Source: Aspidiotus rigidus (Eukaryota; Arthropoda; Insecta; Hemiptera; Diaspididae). Taken from it: a stretch of 64,000 nucleotides of DNA. Shown piece after piece: positions 1-12,061 of the stretch (positions are counted from its first letter, which is position 1; every line of letters starts with the position of its first letter). The stretch lies in NCBI GenBank assembly GCA_035079385.1, contig JAVHKY010000059.1:2654001-2718000 (forward strand), in the 5' to 3' direction. The translations under genes and the position numbers were made by a program. Under the pieces are notes generated by a model that was not told the DNA's origin, did not search any database, and saw only the letters and a list, made by a program, of their open reading frames with translations.

Positions 1-1075
1 TCTGCCTGAGCTCGCGGTGAGAGATCAGTTGGAGCCCTGTGTTCGATCTAATTCTAATTGGGTGAGTACGTGCAAATTCTTGTTGTTTCAGGCAATGGAG
101 AAAAACATACCGCGAAGATCGCGTCCCAGTGTGACCTCGCAAGGAGAGAACTGTAACAGCCCTGTTTTATCTAAGCAGGTAATATCAAGAAAATTCCTGT
201 TTTGTCAGCCAGTGCAGAGGAGGATATCCCGAGACCGTCGTTCGTTAAGCTTTCCGTTAGAGAACGATCAAGGCCCCATGTTCAATCCTCAAAGTGTCTC
301 TACGCAAAATTTTACAGATTCACCCGCCTCTATTGAACAGGGGGCCCTTCCCGATCTTCCACTTCAAGCTCATGACCGAAGGCAGACTTTAGAGTAACCT
401 TGCCACTTTTACGCGAAACAACGAGATTTCCTGTGACTTTGCCCGTGCTATTATGGGGCCTATTCAATCTCACACCGCAAGCTCATAACAAAAGACGAGC
501 TTCACAGTATCATTCCCTTCCTCGCGTGAATGTATGAGAATTTTTTCGCATCCGCCTGCCTCTGTCGAACAAGGGGCTTCGATCGTTCTCTCACCGCGAG
601 CTCGTAACGAAAGACGAGCTTCACTGTATCACTCCCTCCCTTGCGTGGACGTACGAGAATTTTCTGGCATCCGCCTGCCTCTATTGAAGACGGGGCTTTG
701 ATCGTTCTCTTACCCCGAGCATGTAATGGAAAACAAAGTCGCCGGTATCATTCTTTCCTTGGCAAGAAACAACAAGAGTTTTCGCGGAAGCACCCGCCTC
801 GATCATCCATGGGGCCTCAGTCACTCTTTTACCGCGAGCATGCCAAAGTCGCCGGTATCATTCTCTCCTTGGCAGGAACAATATGAGTTTTTGCGGAAGT
901 ACCCGCCTCAATCATACACGGGGCCTCAGTCGATCTATATTGAACCCAGGGATCATTCCGCCTGACTCTGTCAAACACGGGGTCATGATAGTTCTCTTAC
1001 CACGAGCTCATGACGAAAGTCGAGCTTGACGGTATCATTCCCTCTTCCGGATGAAAACCGGAGAACTACGGTGAA
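1..1075. repeat. Degenerate tandem repeat, ~110-130 bp period
   Basis: No gene is seen. Recurring phrases (a 'cgcctctattgaa' element, an 'aggggcttcgatcgttctct' type element, a 'gagctcgtaacgaaagacgagcttca' type element and a 'tatcattccctcc' type element) follow in the same order about every 110-130 bases. They are clearest from 540 to 1050. Copies are diverged and carry indels. The short reading frames here come from repeat phase and are not treated as genes. Confidence 0.7.
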
Positions 1076-1439
1076 GGGGCGTTGGCATATCTCCCACCCT
1101 AAATTTCTTGTTCACTTTCGTCGAGTTGTACTTACCTCATTAGGTTAGGTCAGTTTCCACCAGATTGAAAGTCAATATTTCTTCAAGTTCTTCACATACA
1201 AATGGCTTGATAGTCGAAAATATTCCAAGTCCCAAAGAACAAACAGTTTCCCAGTTAAAATTTGGAAAAGTGAGGGGCGGGTATCGTTTTCGCAGTAGCT
1301 CCACGGAAGATTGTGAGTACCTATTTAAAGAAAGAGGAAATCACAAAACATATAATTTGCGCGTTTCAACACTAATTGAGCACATTTCATTTAGCAAGAC
1401 AAGAATGCAAAATGTGGGGTCTTTTGTTTGACAAACTTA

Positions 1440-1975
1440 CGTCCATTCCGGAGGAGGGGAAGGAAGTACAAAACATAAAATTTGCGGCACATTTCAGCAC
1501 AAATCGAGCACAATTCATTTTGACCGAAAAAATTGCAAATTTCAAAAAAGGGGGACCGCATCGCACCAGTCCTCTAGAGATTTTTTCGTATATCTTCGGA
1601 AGGGAGCAAGCACAAAATATAATTTTCGCAGCACAATTCATTTTACCAAAAAAAAATTGAAAATTTCAAAAATGGGGGCTATCATTTTAACAGCCCCCGC
1701 ATAAACTTTTTTGTATATCTTCGGAAAGGGACAACACAAAACATAATTCTTGCAGCACAATTCAGCACAAATCGAGCACAATTCATTTTTCCAAAAAAAA
1801 ATTCAAAATTTCAAAAAGGGGGCTATCGTTTCACCAGCCCCCCCCCCTTCAGACTTTTTTGTATATCTTCGGAAGGGGACAAGCACAAAACATAGTTCTT
1901 GCGGCACAATTCAGCACAAATCATTTTGCCCCAAAAAAATTGAAAATTTCAAAAAGGGGTGGCTGGTGAAATGGA
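1440..1975. repeat. Tandem repeat, ~130-150 bp units
   Basis: About four diverged units each contain, in order: a 'gcacaattcagcacaaatcgag' type segment, an A-run with 'attgaaaatttcaaaaa', a G-run followed by 'ctatcgtttcaccagc', a C-run, and 'ttttttgtatatcttcggaa'. A further unit lies apart at 2788-2990, beyond composite block 1, so the two families are interleaved. Homopolymer runs of G and C mark each unit. Confidence 0.75.
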
Positions 1976-2034
1976 CTTCGTTTCCGGGGCCATTGACTAT
2001 GACTCTGTAGCAGTAAAAATAATGAATTTCCGCT

Positions 2035-2797
2035 CATTCGCCCCCTGTCTCGCTGTTGTATTGGAATGGTATGAGACAATTCAAGTCTAGGGGACTTGGA
2101 AAAATTTCGACGATCCAGCCTTTATTTATTTAATTATTTAATATTATTTATTTATTTATTTATTTAGTATTAATTCTTCTACTAGGTCAAGTGTTCGTGA
2201 GATATTATTCGTTTACCCCTTTACCTATCTTGGCGTCGTATAAGTCTTGTATGAGAAATATTTTGAGGTAATTGTGGGTGTTCTATATTTTGAGGTATCA
2301 ACTTTCGTGGGGCGAACGAGCGATCTCGCTGTTGTATTGGAATGGTATGAGAAAATTCAAGTCTTCTATGAGAGATATGAGGTAGCGCGAACTCGCTCCG
2401 CTCGTTCGCCCCTTGTCTCGCTGTTGTATTGGAATGGTATGAGACAATTCAAGTCTAGGGAACTTGAAAAAATTTCGACTATCCAGCCATATATGATAGG
2501 AAGAGGGACTTGGAAAATTTTCTAATTATTAATTATATTAATTATTTAATTATATAATATTATTTATTTATTTATTATTAATTATTACGAGATTTTCTAA
2601 TTATTAATTATATTAATTATTTAATTATCAATTAATTAGTTAATTAATTAATATAATTATTTATTATCATTACGCGGGGTGTACACGCGAATTTCTGAAT
2701 CACCCACGGGGTAGAGATTTCTTTTGACGGGGGGGGGGGGGGGTACTCTCGCGAGTTTCAAAATCGGGGTCCGGCGAGAGAAAAGGCATGGAACATG
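2035..2797 (+). repeat. Composite AT-rich repeat, block 1 (truncated)
   Basis: This block contains the modules seen in full at 7839-11268 and 42969-45053: an 'ggtatgagacaattcaagtc' module, a 'ctatccagcc' module, simple TTTATTTA and TTAATTA tracts, a module around 'cgaactcgctccgctcgttcg', a 'gcggggtgtacacgcgaa' module and a G-run. It ends at 2781-2797 with a one-base variant of the shared end motif aaaagacatggaacatg. The opposite end motif is missing, so this copy is 5' truncated or scrambled. It has the same orientation as block 3. Confidence 0.75.
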
Positions 2798-3827
2798 TCA
2801 AAAATTCAAAATTTCAAAAATGGGGGCTATCGTTTCATCAGCCCCCCCCCCTTGAGACTTTTTTATATATCTTTGGAAGGGGACAAGCACAAAACATAAT
2901 TCTTGCAGCACGATTCAGCACAAATCGAGCACAATTCATTTTGCCAAAAAAAATTGAAAATTTCAAAAAGGGGGGGCTGGTGAAATGGATCTCCGGAAAC
3001 GCGTGCCACCCGTTCTGTGGGGGATTAATTTTTCAAGAGAACCCCACATAGAAGATGCTCCCTTTTGATATTTTGACGATTCGGAGGCCCCCAATATCCC
3101 GGGGCCCATAACGTACGGCTAGACCGCCTTGTCCTCAAGCCGCCACTGCTACGGCCTTCGCGGAAGACATCGATATTAAAATCGTCTATCATACCTGTTT
3201 TTGGTCTCATTTTCTTGTTTTCCTAACATCTTTTTTTTAGAATCTTTCTCGATGTACTTATCCAAATCCAAGTCAGTTTGATGAGAAATTGAAAACTATT
3301 TGAACATAGGTATTTACTCACATTTTTATTGATTTTTGATCTAATCGAATTCGAGACGTAACTCGTAAATTTTTTCAGCAGAATTTAGAGGGCAGTCATG
3401 TATTTTTAAATTGTTACAATTATTGCAATCTCCTCCTACCGTTTGATGAGATAAATATCCTCTCGTTGCGGTACGAAGATGATGAGTGTGGCTTATCTAT
3501 GTGTATTTGACGACATCACATGGAACCGATGACTATCAGTTCATATCCCGACTCTTTTTTTCATTTCGTACTTTTTAGATTCGCCGGATCTCTCATCATA
3601 ATGATTACTATTTTTCGTTCCGCGGTTAAACGTCTCATGCAATATATCTTCAACGAGTATATTTCGAACTCCTTAATACCGGTACCTATATTTATTCTTT
3701 AAGCGTTCACAAAAAGAAGAAAAGAAGTTTTAAAATAACCAACGTATTCGACGAGTTCAATTCCACTGCCATTGAAAAATCCAAGAATTCAATTCCCAAC
3801 ATTTCTGACATCTTTCTTTCAAGGAAA

Positions 3828-6669
3828 ATGATAACCAATGTTTATACCTTTGCTTTCGTTTGTTTCACGCGTATTTTGACGGTCGAGTCATCGTTTCGTC
3901 AATGGTCAAACTTACATTCAGGTATATTTAACTCTTTTTCTGCAAATATCTGCCGTCGAGGTAGCAATCGTGCTTTTGTTAAAATTGCAGTCATTCACGG
4001 TCGTTCGAATAATAATTCGGATTTCCAAGGCGGACAAACGGTCCAAAGTTTAACTTCGAATGCGTCTCCGTATCCAAATACAAACCGTACTGCGAGTATG
4101 ATTTTACATTCAGATCAGTATGGCGAGCCGGCGACAACAGCTTTTTCTACAGTGTCAATGACGGTTAGACCAATAGCCTTTTTATAATTTGAAGATTGCC
4201 AGCGTCAAAAGTATTTCTAGGCATTATGGATGGGTAGAAACCTCAATCTCAAAAGAAGATTCATTGGCCCATAGTAAAATATGAATAAAATAATGTTAAA
4301 TTCGTTCAAATCGTAGAGTCACAGTCAGATTCAAAACGTAGGATGATTTTTTTTCTTTTGGTGATTTCAACCTTGATCTTTTCCTACACAAGAATGAAAT
4401 AGAATTGAGGATTTGTGATTCTTATACTTCAGTAACGATAATTACCGCAATTTATTGGTTCTCTATATTTTTATGAAGCAGACTTTCGTTCCCCACTACA
4501 ATGGAGGTGATCCTTCTCTCCATCAACTTTGTGTCCAGAAACCGCTATAATTTCGATCTGCTTTCATGCTGATATTTTGTGAACCATTTTTCGAAGTGCA
4601 TAAGTGTATTTGAGTAAAGTCGGGCATTTTTCGATCCCGTATCCATAAAAATTCCTCTCACTTTTTTCTTCAATGTAATTTAGATGATCATTTTCAGGTT
4701 CCTAAGATTGATAGCCAAATTTACGTGCGATGGCTTGGATCCGATAACTTTACTCAGACAGAAGAGGCTGTAGCAAGTAAGAATGAGGATCTCTGGCTGG
4801 AATTATTTGTACAATTGAAGGAGAAACATAATTTTTCTTTTACTCTATTATAGTCGTCAACAGAGCAACTTTTTCATCAGAAAATGATCGGATAAGTTGG
4901 AAGCTAGTCAAAAATAATGAAACAGTAAAGCCTTACGATATTATTTCATTTGTTGATCTTTTAAACTACAAATAATTCAAACGGTTTTCTTTTTTCTTTC
5001 CAGAATATTCAAGTGAGTCTATACCCAGCAATTGCAAATGTTCTACCCAACGACACCAAAATCCAAGTCGATTTCAGCCCCGTAATCAAGAACGTGCTGA
5101 GTTCTTCTAGCTTTTGTGGAGTTTTGAATAAATCTTGTGCACCCATCGTCGAAATCAATGCTCAACAATCTTATAAACAAATTATTATTCGCGATGAAAA
5201 ACCCATTGTAGAAATTAAGTTCAATAGGACCGAACTGAATTCATTTTATGGATCCATATACAACAGGACTGAACTCAATTCATATTATGGATCCATATTC
5301 AAATGCGTCTACTGGCAAGAAAAAGGTTATTCGCTGGATTTTTTTCGGCATTTTAATTCCAAATATCGAACATCAGGATTATGAGTTTTCACTATTTTTG
5401 CAGATAGCGCGTGGGAGAACGACGGACTGGAAACAGACAATTCCGATACCGATTTCGTTATCTGTCATTCAACGCATCTCATCACCCAATTCTCAGTCTT
5501 ACCAGATCGTGATATCGGTTACCAATCTCTCATTTGGGCACCTATACCGGAGAACCACAGAACGATTCTGGTTATCCTCCGTTTAGGAGGCTCGTTCGTA
5601 TCAATAATTTGCGTGCTCATTACCATGGCCTCATACTGCTATCTCTTTAGAAGGCACGTTGTCGTCAAAACAAACGACGTGGCATTGAAACAGCGTTTGA
5701 AAAGGCAATCCACTAGCATATCGACAAAAATCTTCCTACATAGCTGCATGGCATTACTTCTGATGCATTTGTCGCTCCAAACGTATTTCTGGTTCGGAAA
5801 TCATATAAACTGTCGAGTAATCAATTTTCTCACGCACTATACGGTAAACACTTTCGCGATGTGGGCAGCCTTCGATGGATTGTTCATGTGGCGAATGCTG
5901 TTCAAGGATATCTTCAACAAGAGAGGTCCCTGTATTTACCGGACTTGTTGCATCGTTTCCTGGGGTGCGTCTTGTCTAGACTAATCTTCTTATAATGATA
6001 ACAAAAATCCTTGAGACCATGATTACAAAATTCATGCTTAAAATCTATTCCTTACTATAATTATTTAAGGATTTCCGCTTCTTACCATGGCAACTGGCGT
6101 ATTTAAGACCAATTATGCAGCCGATAAGTGCCAACTCAGTTTCAACAAGCAATACCAATTTGCATTGTACGCTTTGCCACGGTTGATCATGTTGGGCTCG
6201 AATTTGCTATTATTCGTCTGGGTGATGGGAAAATTTATTTGTAAACAGCGTTTGAAATTTCTACACGATAAAAAAGTTAGTAAAATGTATACCCCGATTA
6301 CGATCATCAATTAATAAAACTCATTTGATCGTTAATCCTGCGATTCTATAGGTCCAAAACGTCCTCGTGTTGGTCCATGGTTTCAATTTGGTATGGTGCT
6401 TATCGACACCGTTAGCTTGGTTTCCTGAAACTCGACTTCTTCGTCATTATTTGGCGGGTATACTCTTTTGCGTTCAGGGTATAATAATGGTGACCCTTCG
6501 GACCGCCAAAGAATTCGAATTGAAATTTATACTGAATTTCATAATGCCATCATTCTTGACATCAAATTCAACGAAGACTACGAGTAATTCGGCATCGAAG
6601 TCTTATCAGCTTCGTCAGAGCACATCGAGAGTTTCTTGCTCCTTTGAACAACAGGAACGCGCGATCTGA
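3828..6669 (+). CDS. Adhesion/methuselah-like family B GPCR, 8 exons, 607 aa
   Basis: Coding exons: 3828-3921, 3991-4163, 4698-4776, 4854-4924, 5004-5325, 5404-5964, 6070-6275, 6352-6669. All boundaries are GT/AG and all phases agree. Residues 1-22 form a signal peptide. Residues 32-89 are Ser/Thr/Asn-rich and mucin-like. Residues 140-280 resemble the C-terminal part of a GAIN domain, with C240, W243, W250 and a GPS-like ICHSTHLITQFSVL at 266-279. Seven hydrophobic segments follow: about 300-325, 348-370, 382-405, 422-442, 460-490, 505-527 and 537-560, with QGIIM in the last. The tail is Ser/Thr-rich. The protein should sit in the plasma membrane and signal through G proteins; its ligand is unknown. 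Unusual: the cleavage tripeptide HL-T is split by an Ile, one GPS cysteine is Ser, and a 13-residue stretch is duplicated. The donor of exon 2 (gttaga) is the weakest boundary. Family assignment is firm; the subfamily is not. Confidence 0.85.
5223..5300 (+). repeat. In-frame 39-bp tandem duplication in receptor exon 5
   Basis: Two 39-base units, 5223-5261 and 5262-5300, encode two near-identical 13-residue blocks of the form NRTELNS(F/Y)YGSI(Y/F). They are residues 213-238, just before C240 of the GPS region. Each block carries a potential N-glycosylation site (NRT). Copy B has only one corresponding segment, so the duplication probably arose after the paralogues split. Confidence 0.9.
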
Positions 6670-6959
6670 GACCACAGCAAACCTCTCCGTCAATATCGAC
6701 GATCCACACATCAGGGTGATGAACTCAAAGGTGAATGGAAAGTATCACGGAAAACCCCGCGTTGCGATCGCGGAAAGAACGAAAAAACAACAGAACGCGA
6801 AATGTGACCTTCGTGGTAGCCAGAAACTCAGTCTTTGTTGTATCAGCATCTCGAAGACTTATCATAAGTATTCTTGCACCAGTTTGAGAGAACTGAAAAA
6901 CAGATTAAAATTATCAAACTTGCGCTTCCTTATCTAAGACGATATTTCGCGGCTCAACA

Positions 6960-7412
6960 TATTCTGTACTAGGAGGGGATTCGCGCCTCAACCCCGCCCC
7001 CCGGAGGTGGTTATAAAACTGTTGGTAATTGAAATTGGTGGAATAATTGTTCTACTGTAATGAAAAGAGTAAAAAACAAAAATCATTTAAGTTACCTGGT
7101 GAATGTACGAATGAAGGATTTCCCGCCATCAAACGAAACTTTATACTTGTTGTTGTCTCACAGACACAAGAAAGAAATAATTGGAAGAAGACGGATAGTT
7201 ATGTGAATAGGAATGGTCCTGTTTTGTGAGATTTTTATCCATTATAATTACAGGTAATTCTCAGATGAATAACACGGATCCCTCAAGACTTGAAGAATCA
7301 TAATCACTTATGGCAAAAAATAATGTGGGTAATGATTATACTTATTGTAATACTTGTTCTAAAATTTTCAATATATATACTTTCAATTTAGTGGTTACCT
7401 CATAGGTATTAG
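6960..7412. other. Intergenic DNA, nothing recognised
   Basis: This stretch follows the receptor and precedes the Helitron scrap. There is a short GC-rich patch near 6970-7010. No conserved coding frame, RNA or repeat end was recognised. Confidence 0.5.
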
Positions 7413-7840
7413 TTATTTAAAAATTACTGGCCGAACTATATTTGTTATCTGATTACTATTTTTACTATGTACGCGTATCCCTTCTTTTGTAGTACACCCG
7501 GATAACGCTACATATAATTGACAGTGACTGAAAAGAGGTTTATTGAAGTACAGACCAACGTTCTTGAAACTTTGACCTTGGGTTTTATTAATGGTCATCG
7601 CGAAGGCTCGGTGCATAGATCGTCGGATGGTTTGATTTCTTATCCATTAATATTGCTTACAATATCATCCCCATACTACGTTTTCGAGATTTTGAAAGAT
7701 GAAATTAAGCCATTTCCTATAATCGGCAACCAGTTGCCGTGATCTATATCTTTGGCACGCATACTTTTTTTCCAGAACTAAAGTTTGACACAATGGCCAA
7801 AAATTTACGTTCTCAAGTGAAGATTCAATGATATTGACGT
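7413..7840 (-). pseudogene. Helitron Rep/helicase (PIF1-like) C-terminal remnant
   Basis: Read on the minus strand, about 7690-7840 gives a segment like LEKNMRAKDIDHGNWLPIIG. A second frame at 7413-7616 then gives AFAMTINKTQGQSFKNVGLY and LFSHCQLYVALSG. These match the order of conserved motifs at the C-terminal end of Helitron-encoded PIF1-type helicases: the NMR..W...GNG block, then the INK(A/T)QGQ motif and the S..QLYVA(L/F)S motif. The two parts are in different frames and an in-frame stop lies between them, so it is dead. The rest of the element is missing; composite block 2 begins directly beyond it. No Helitron ends were identified. Confidence 0.8.
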
Positions 7841-8674
7841 GTTCCATGTCTTTTCTCTCGCAGACTCCGATTTTGAAACTCGCGAGTGCACCCCCCCCCC
7901 CCCCCCGTCAAGAGAAATCTCTACCCCGTGGGTGATTCAGAAATTCGCGAGTAGACCCCGCGTAATAATAATAAATAATTAATTAATTAATAATTAAATA
8001 ATTAAATAAATAATTAATATAATTAAATAAATAAATAATTAAATAATTAATATAATTAATAATTAGAAAATCTCAACCCCGTGGGAGATTCAGAAATTCG
8101 CGAGTATACCCCGCATAATAATAATAAATAATTAATTAATTAATTAATAATTAAATAATTAAATAAATAAATGATTAAATAATTAATAATATAATTAATA
8201 ATTAGAAAATCTCTACCCCTTGGGTGATTCAGAAATTCGCGATTACACCCCGCGTAATAATAATAAATAAATAATTAATTAATTAATTAATTAATAATTA
8301 AATAATTAAATAAATAAATAAATAAATAATTAAATAATTAAATAAAAAAATTAAAAAATAATTAAACAATTACCTAATATAATTAATAATTAGAAAATTT
8401 TCTAAGTCCCTCTTCCTATCATATATGGCTGGATAGTCGAAATTTTTCCAAGTCCCCTAGACTTGAATTGTCTCATACCATTCCAATACAACAGCGAGAT
8501 CGCTCGTTCGCCCCACGAAAGTTGATACCTCAAAATATAGAACACCCACAATTACCTCAAAATATTTCTCATACAAGACTTATACGACGCCAAGATAGGT
8601 AAAGGGGTAAACGAATAATATCTCACGAACACGACCTAGTAGAAGAATTAATAATAAATAAATAAATAAATGAA

Positions 8675-8709
<35 letters not shown>

Positions 8710-9071
8710 ATAGATAAATAAATAAATAAATAGATAAATAAATAAATAAATAATATTAAATAATTAAATAATAAAATAATAAAACAATTAAATAAATAAA
8801 TAATTAAATAATTAAATAAATAAAGGCTGTATAGTCGAAATTTTTCCAAGTCCCCTAGACTTGAATTGTCTCATATCATTCCAATACAACAGCGAGACAG
8901 GGGGCGAACGAGCGGAGCGAGTTCGCGCTACCTCATATTTCTCATAGAAGACTTATACGACGCCAAGATAGGTAAAGGGGTAAACGAATAATATCTCACG
9001 AACACGACCTAGTAGAAGAATTAATAATAAATAAATAAATAAATAAATAAATAGATAAATAAATAAATAGA

Positions 9072-9103
<32 letters not shown>

Positions 9104-9395
9104 ATTAAATAATTAAATAATAAAACAATTAAATAAATAAATAATTAAATAATTAAATAAATAAAGGCTGTATAGTCGAAATTTTTCCAAGTCCCCTAGA
9201 CTTGAATTGTCTCATACCATTCCAATACAACAGCGAGATCGCTCGTTCGCCCCACGAAAGTTGATACCTCAAAATATAGAACACCCACAATTACCTCAAA
9301 ATATTTCTCATACAAGACTTATACGACGTCAAGATAGGTAAAGGGGTAAACAAATAATATCTCACGAACACTTGACCTAGTACAAGAATTAATAA

Positions 9396-9435
<40 letters not shown>

Positions 9436-9818
9436 AAATAATTAAATAATTGAATAATTAAATAATTAAATAAATAAAGGCTGGATGGTCGAAATTTTTC
9501 CAAGACCCCTAGACTTGAATTGTCTCATATCATTCCAATACAACAGCGAGACAGGGGGCGAACGAGCGGAGCGAGTTCGCGCTACCTCATATTTCTCATA
9601 GAAGACTTGAATTTTCTCATACCATTCCAATACAACAGCGAGATCGCTCGTTCGCCCCACGAAAGTTGATACCTCAAAATATAGAACACCCACAATTACC
9701 TCAAAATATTTCTCATACAAGACTTATACGACGCCAAGATAGGTAAAGGGGTAAACGAATAATATCTCACGAACACGACCTAGTAGAAGAATTAATAATA
9801 AATAAATAAATAAATGAA

Positions 9819-9857
<39 letters not shown>

Positions 9858-10215
9858 ATAGATAAATAAATAAATAAATAGATAAATAAATAAATAAATA
9901 ATATTAAATAATTAAATAATAAAATAATAAAACAATTAAATAAATAAATAATTAAATAAATAAAGGCTGTATAGTCGAAATTTTTCCAAGTCCCCTAGAC
10001 TTGAATTGTCTCATATCATTCCAATACAACAGCGAGACAGGGGGCGAACGAGCGGAGCGAGTTCGCGCTACCTCATATTTCTCATAGAAGACTTATACGA
10101 CGCCAAGATAGGTAAAGGGGTAAACGAATAATATCTCACGAACACGACCTAGTAGAAGAATTAATAATAAATAAATAAATAAATAAATAAATAGATAGAT
10201 AAATAAATAAATAGA

Positions 10216-10247
<32 letters not shown>

Positions 10248-10539
10248 ATTAAATAATTAAATAATAAAACAATTAAATAAATAAATAATTAAATAATTAA
10301 ATAAATAAAGGCTGTATAGTCGAAATTTTTCCAAGTCCCCTAGACTTGAATTGTCTCATACCATTCCAATACAACAGCGAGATCGCTCGTTCGCCCCACG
10401 AAAGTTGATACCTCAAAATATAGAACACCCACAATTACCTCAAAATATTTCTCATACAAGACTTATACGACGTCAAGATAGGTAAAGGGGTAAACAAATA
10501 ATATCTCACGAACACTTGACCTAGTACAAGAATTAATAA

Positions 10540-10579
<40 letters not shown>

Positions 10580-10943
10580 AAATAATTAAATAATTGAATA
10601 ATTAAATAATTAAATAAATAAAGGCTGGATGGTCGAAATTTTTCCAAGTCCCCTAGACTTGAATTGTCTCATATCATTCCAATACAACAGCGAGACAGGG
10701 GGCGAACGAGCGGAGCGAGTTCGCGCTACCTCATATTTCTCATAGAAGACTTGAATTTTCTCATACCATTCCAATACAACAGCGAGATCGCTCGTTCGCC
10801 CCACGAAAGTTGATACCTCAAAATATAGAACACCCACAATTACCTCAAAATATTTCTCATACAAGACTTATACGACGTCAAGATAGGTAAAGGGTAAACA
10901 AATAATATCTCACGAACACTTGACCTAGTACAAGAATTAATAA

Positions 10944-10983
<40 letters not shown>

Positions 10984-11268
10984 AAATAATTAAATAATTG
11001 AATAATTAAATAAATAAAGGCTGGATAGTCGAAATTTTTCCAAGTCCCCTAGACTTGAATTGTCTCATATCATTCCAATACCACAGCGAGACAGGGGGCG
11101 AACGAGCGGAGCGAGTTCGCGCTACCTCATATTTCTCATAGAAGACTTATACGACGCCAAGATAGGTAAAGGGGTAAACGAATCATATCTCACGAACACT
11201 TGACCTAGTAGAAGCCTAGACTGAAATATTTCAAGATGACTGATAAAATATAAAAGACATGGAACATG
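7839..11268 (-). repeat. Composite AT-rich repeat, block 2 (3.4 kb)
   Basis: Bounded at 7839-7854 (gtgttccatgtctttt) and 11252-11268 (aaaagacatggaacatg), which are inverted copies of one motif. Inside are a C-run, three 'gtgggtgattcagaaattcgcga' type modules separated by AATTAATTA tracts (7920-8400), then alternating modules: 'tccaagtcccctagacttga', 'cgaacgagcggagcgagttcg', 'atacgacgccaagataggta', and long AAATAAATAAAT tracts. Blocks 1 and 3 hold the same modules in opposite orientation. No gene is seen; the short frames rich in Tyr, Leu, Phe and Ile come from the minus strand of the AAAT tracts. Confidence 0.85.
8580..10870. repeat. Near-identical 1.14-kb tandem duplication inside block 2
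   Basis: Positions 9291-9740 recur at 10435-10884 at an offset of 1144 bases with almost no differences. The modules at about 8821 recur at about 9961 at an offset of 1140. This is therefore a higher-order tandem repeat of roughly two units plus a partial third. The near identity despite AT-rich simple sequence points to a recent event or ongoing homogenisation; an assembly artefact cannot be excluded. Confidence 0.85.
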
Positions 11269-11548
11269 ATTTTCATTTATTTGGCTATGCCAGAAAATTT
11301 TTTGAAGCTGAGAAAATTTAATAATTGGCAATGTTTACCTAAAACCTCCCCCAAAAGCTTCTGGTATGTTGCAAACGTCTTTCAATATAATTCATCTATC
11401 ATATTTGTCGCTTTACTCATTATCATGGATACTTCATTCCATTTTATCACATCACGAGCGTACAAAAATGCTTTTTCCTTTCCTGACAATGTTCAAGTCA
11501 ATGGGAATCTTAACGATAAAAGCTTTTTCGTGAGAAAATTTTTTTTCT

Positions 11549-11669
11549 CCAACATTTGAAGAATACTTTATTCCGGCTTCTTTTTTTTCTGTACACGTTT
11601 TATGTAAGGTGTATGTGTTTAAAATTGTGAGAAAAAAAAAAACGGAATAAAGTATTCTTCAAATGTTGG
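11549..11669. repeat. Short hairpin: 27-bp inverted repeat around a 67-bp loop
   Basis: Arms at 11549-11575 (ccaacatttgaagaatactt...) and 11643-11669 are perfect inverted copies. Outside the arms lie T-rich (left) and A-rich (right, inner) runs that also partly pair. It could be a tiny foldback MITE or a hairpin transcript. No target duplication was recognised. Confidence 0.75.
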
Positions 11670-12061
11670 AATGGGAATTTTGAAATCTCGATTCGAGGTC
11701 ATCGCACCAGGAATTAGAATAGACGCAATTCCTGTCCACGCAACTGCCAATACACGATAACACCCTCCAATTAAAGTATGATTTCAAGTTTTCTAGAAAA
11801 ATGCCCCCCCCCCCCGACCATGCAAGAACAATAATTCTTTATTTTTTGGTCAACAATTGCACTAATGATAGTATTGAACGCATATAGTTGATCTTCGTTC
11901 AAGTTCTTTATTCATTTCAATGCCTGTATTAAATTTTCTTTGAGATTTATTTATGTTACCTACCACAAGGATATCAACATCTGTTCCTGGTAAACCGAAA
12001 TTGTAGCACAAAAAATTTTCAGACTCCAAAATTCTTTCCTTTTTTTTTTTTTACTAATTTA

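Larger units (their letters stand above)
3370..6950 (+). repeat. Segmental duplication, copy A (contains intact receptor)
   Basis: This segment is matched in the same orientation by about 20620-25030. Homology covers the upstream non-coding DNA (for example the 'gaagatgatgagtgtggctt' region near 3475 against that near 20708), every exon, the introns, and about 280 bases after the stop (6830-6935 against 24920-25012). The copies differ by many substitutions and indels, so the duplication is old. Copy A keeps an open gene; copy B does not. Confidence 0.85.

Noticed and set aside
8580..10864. Open frames rich in Leu, Tyr, Ile and Phe (for example 8580-8849, 9291-9503, 10435-10647, minus strand) that look like membrane proteins
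   Set aside because: They translate AAAT/TTTA simple repeats and duplicate with the satellite; no start context or domain.
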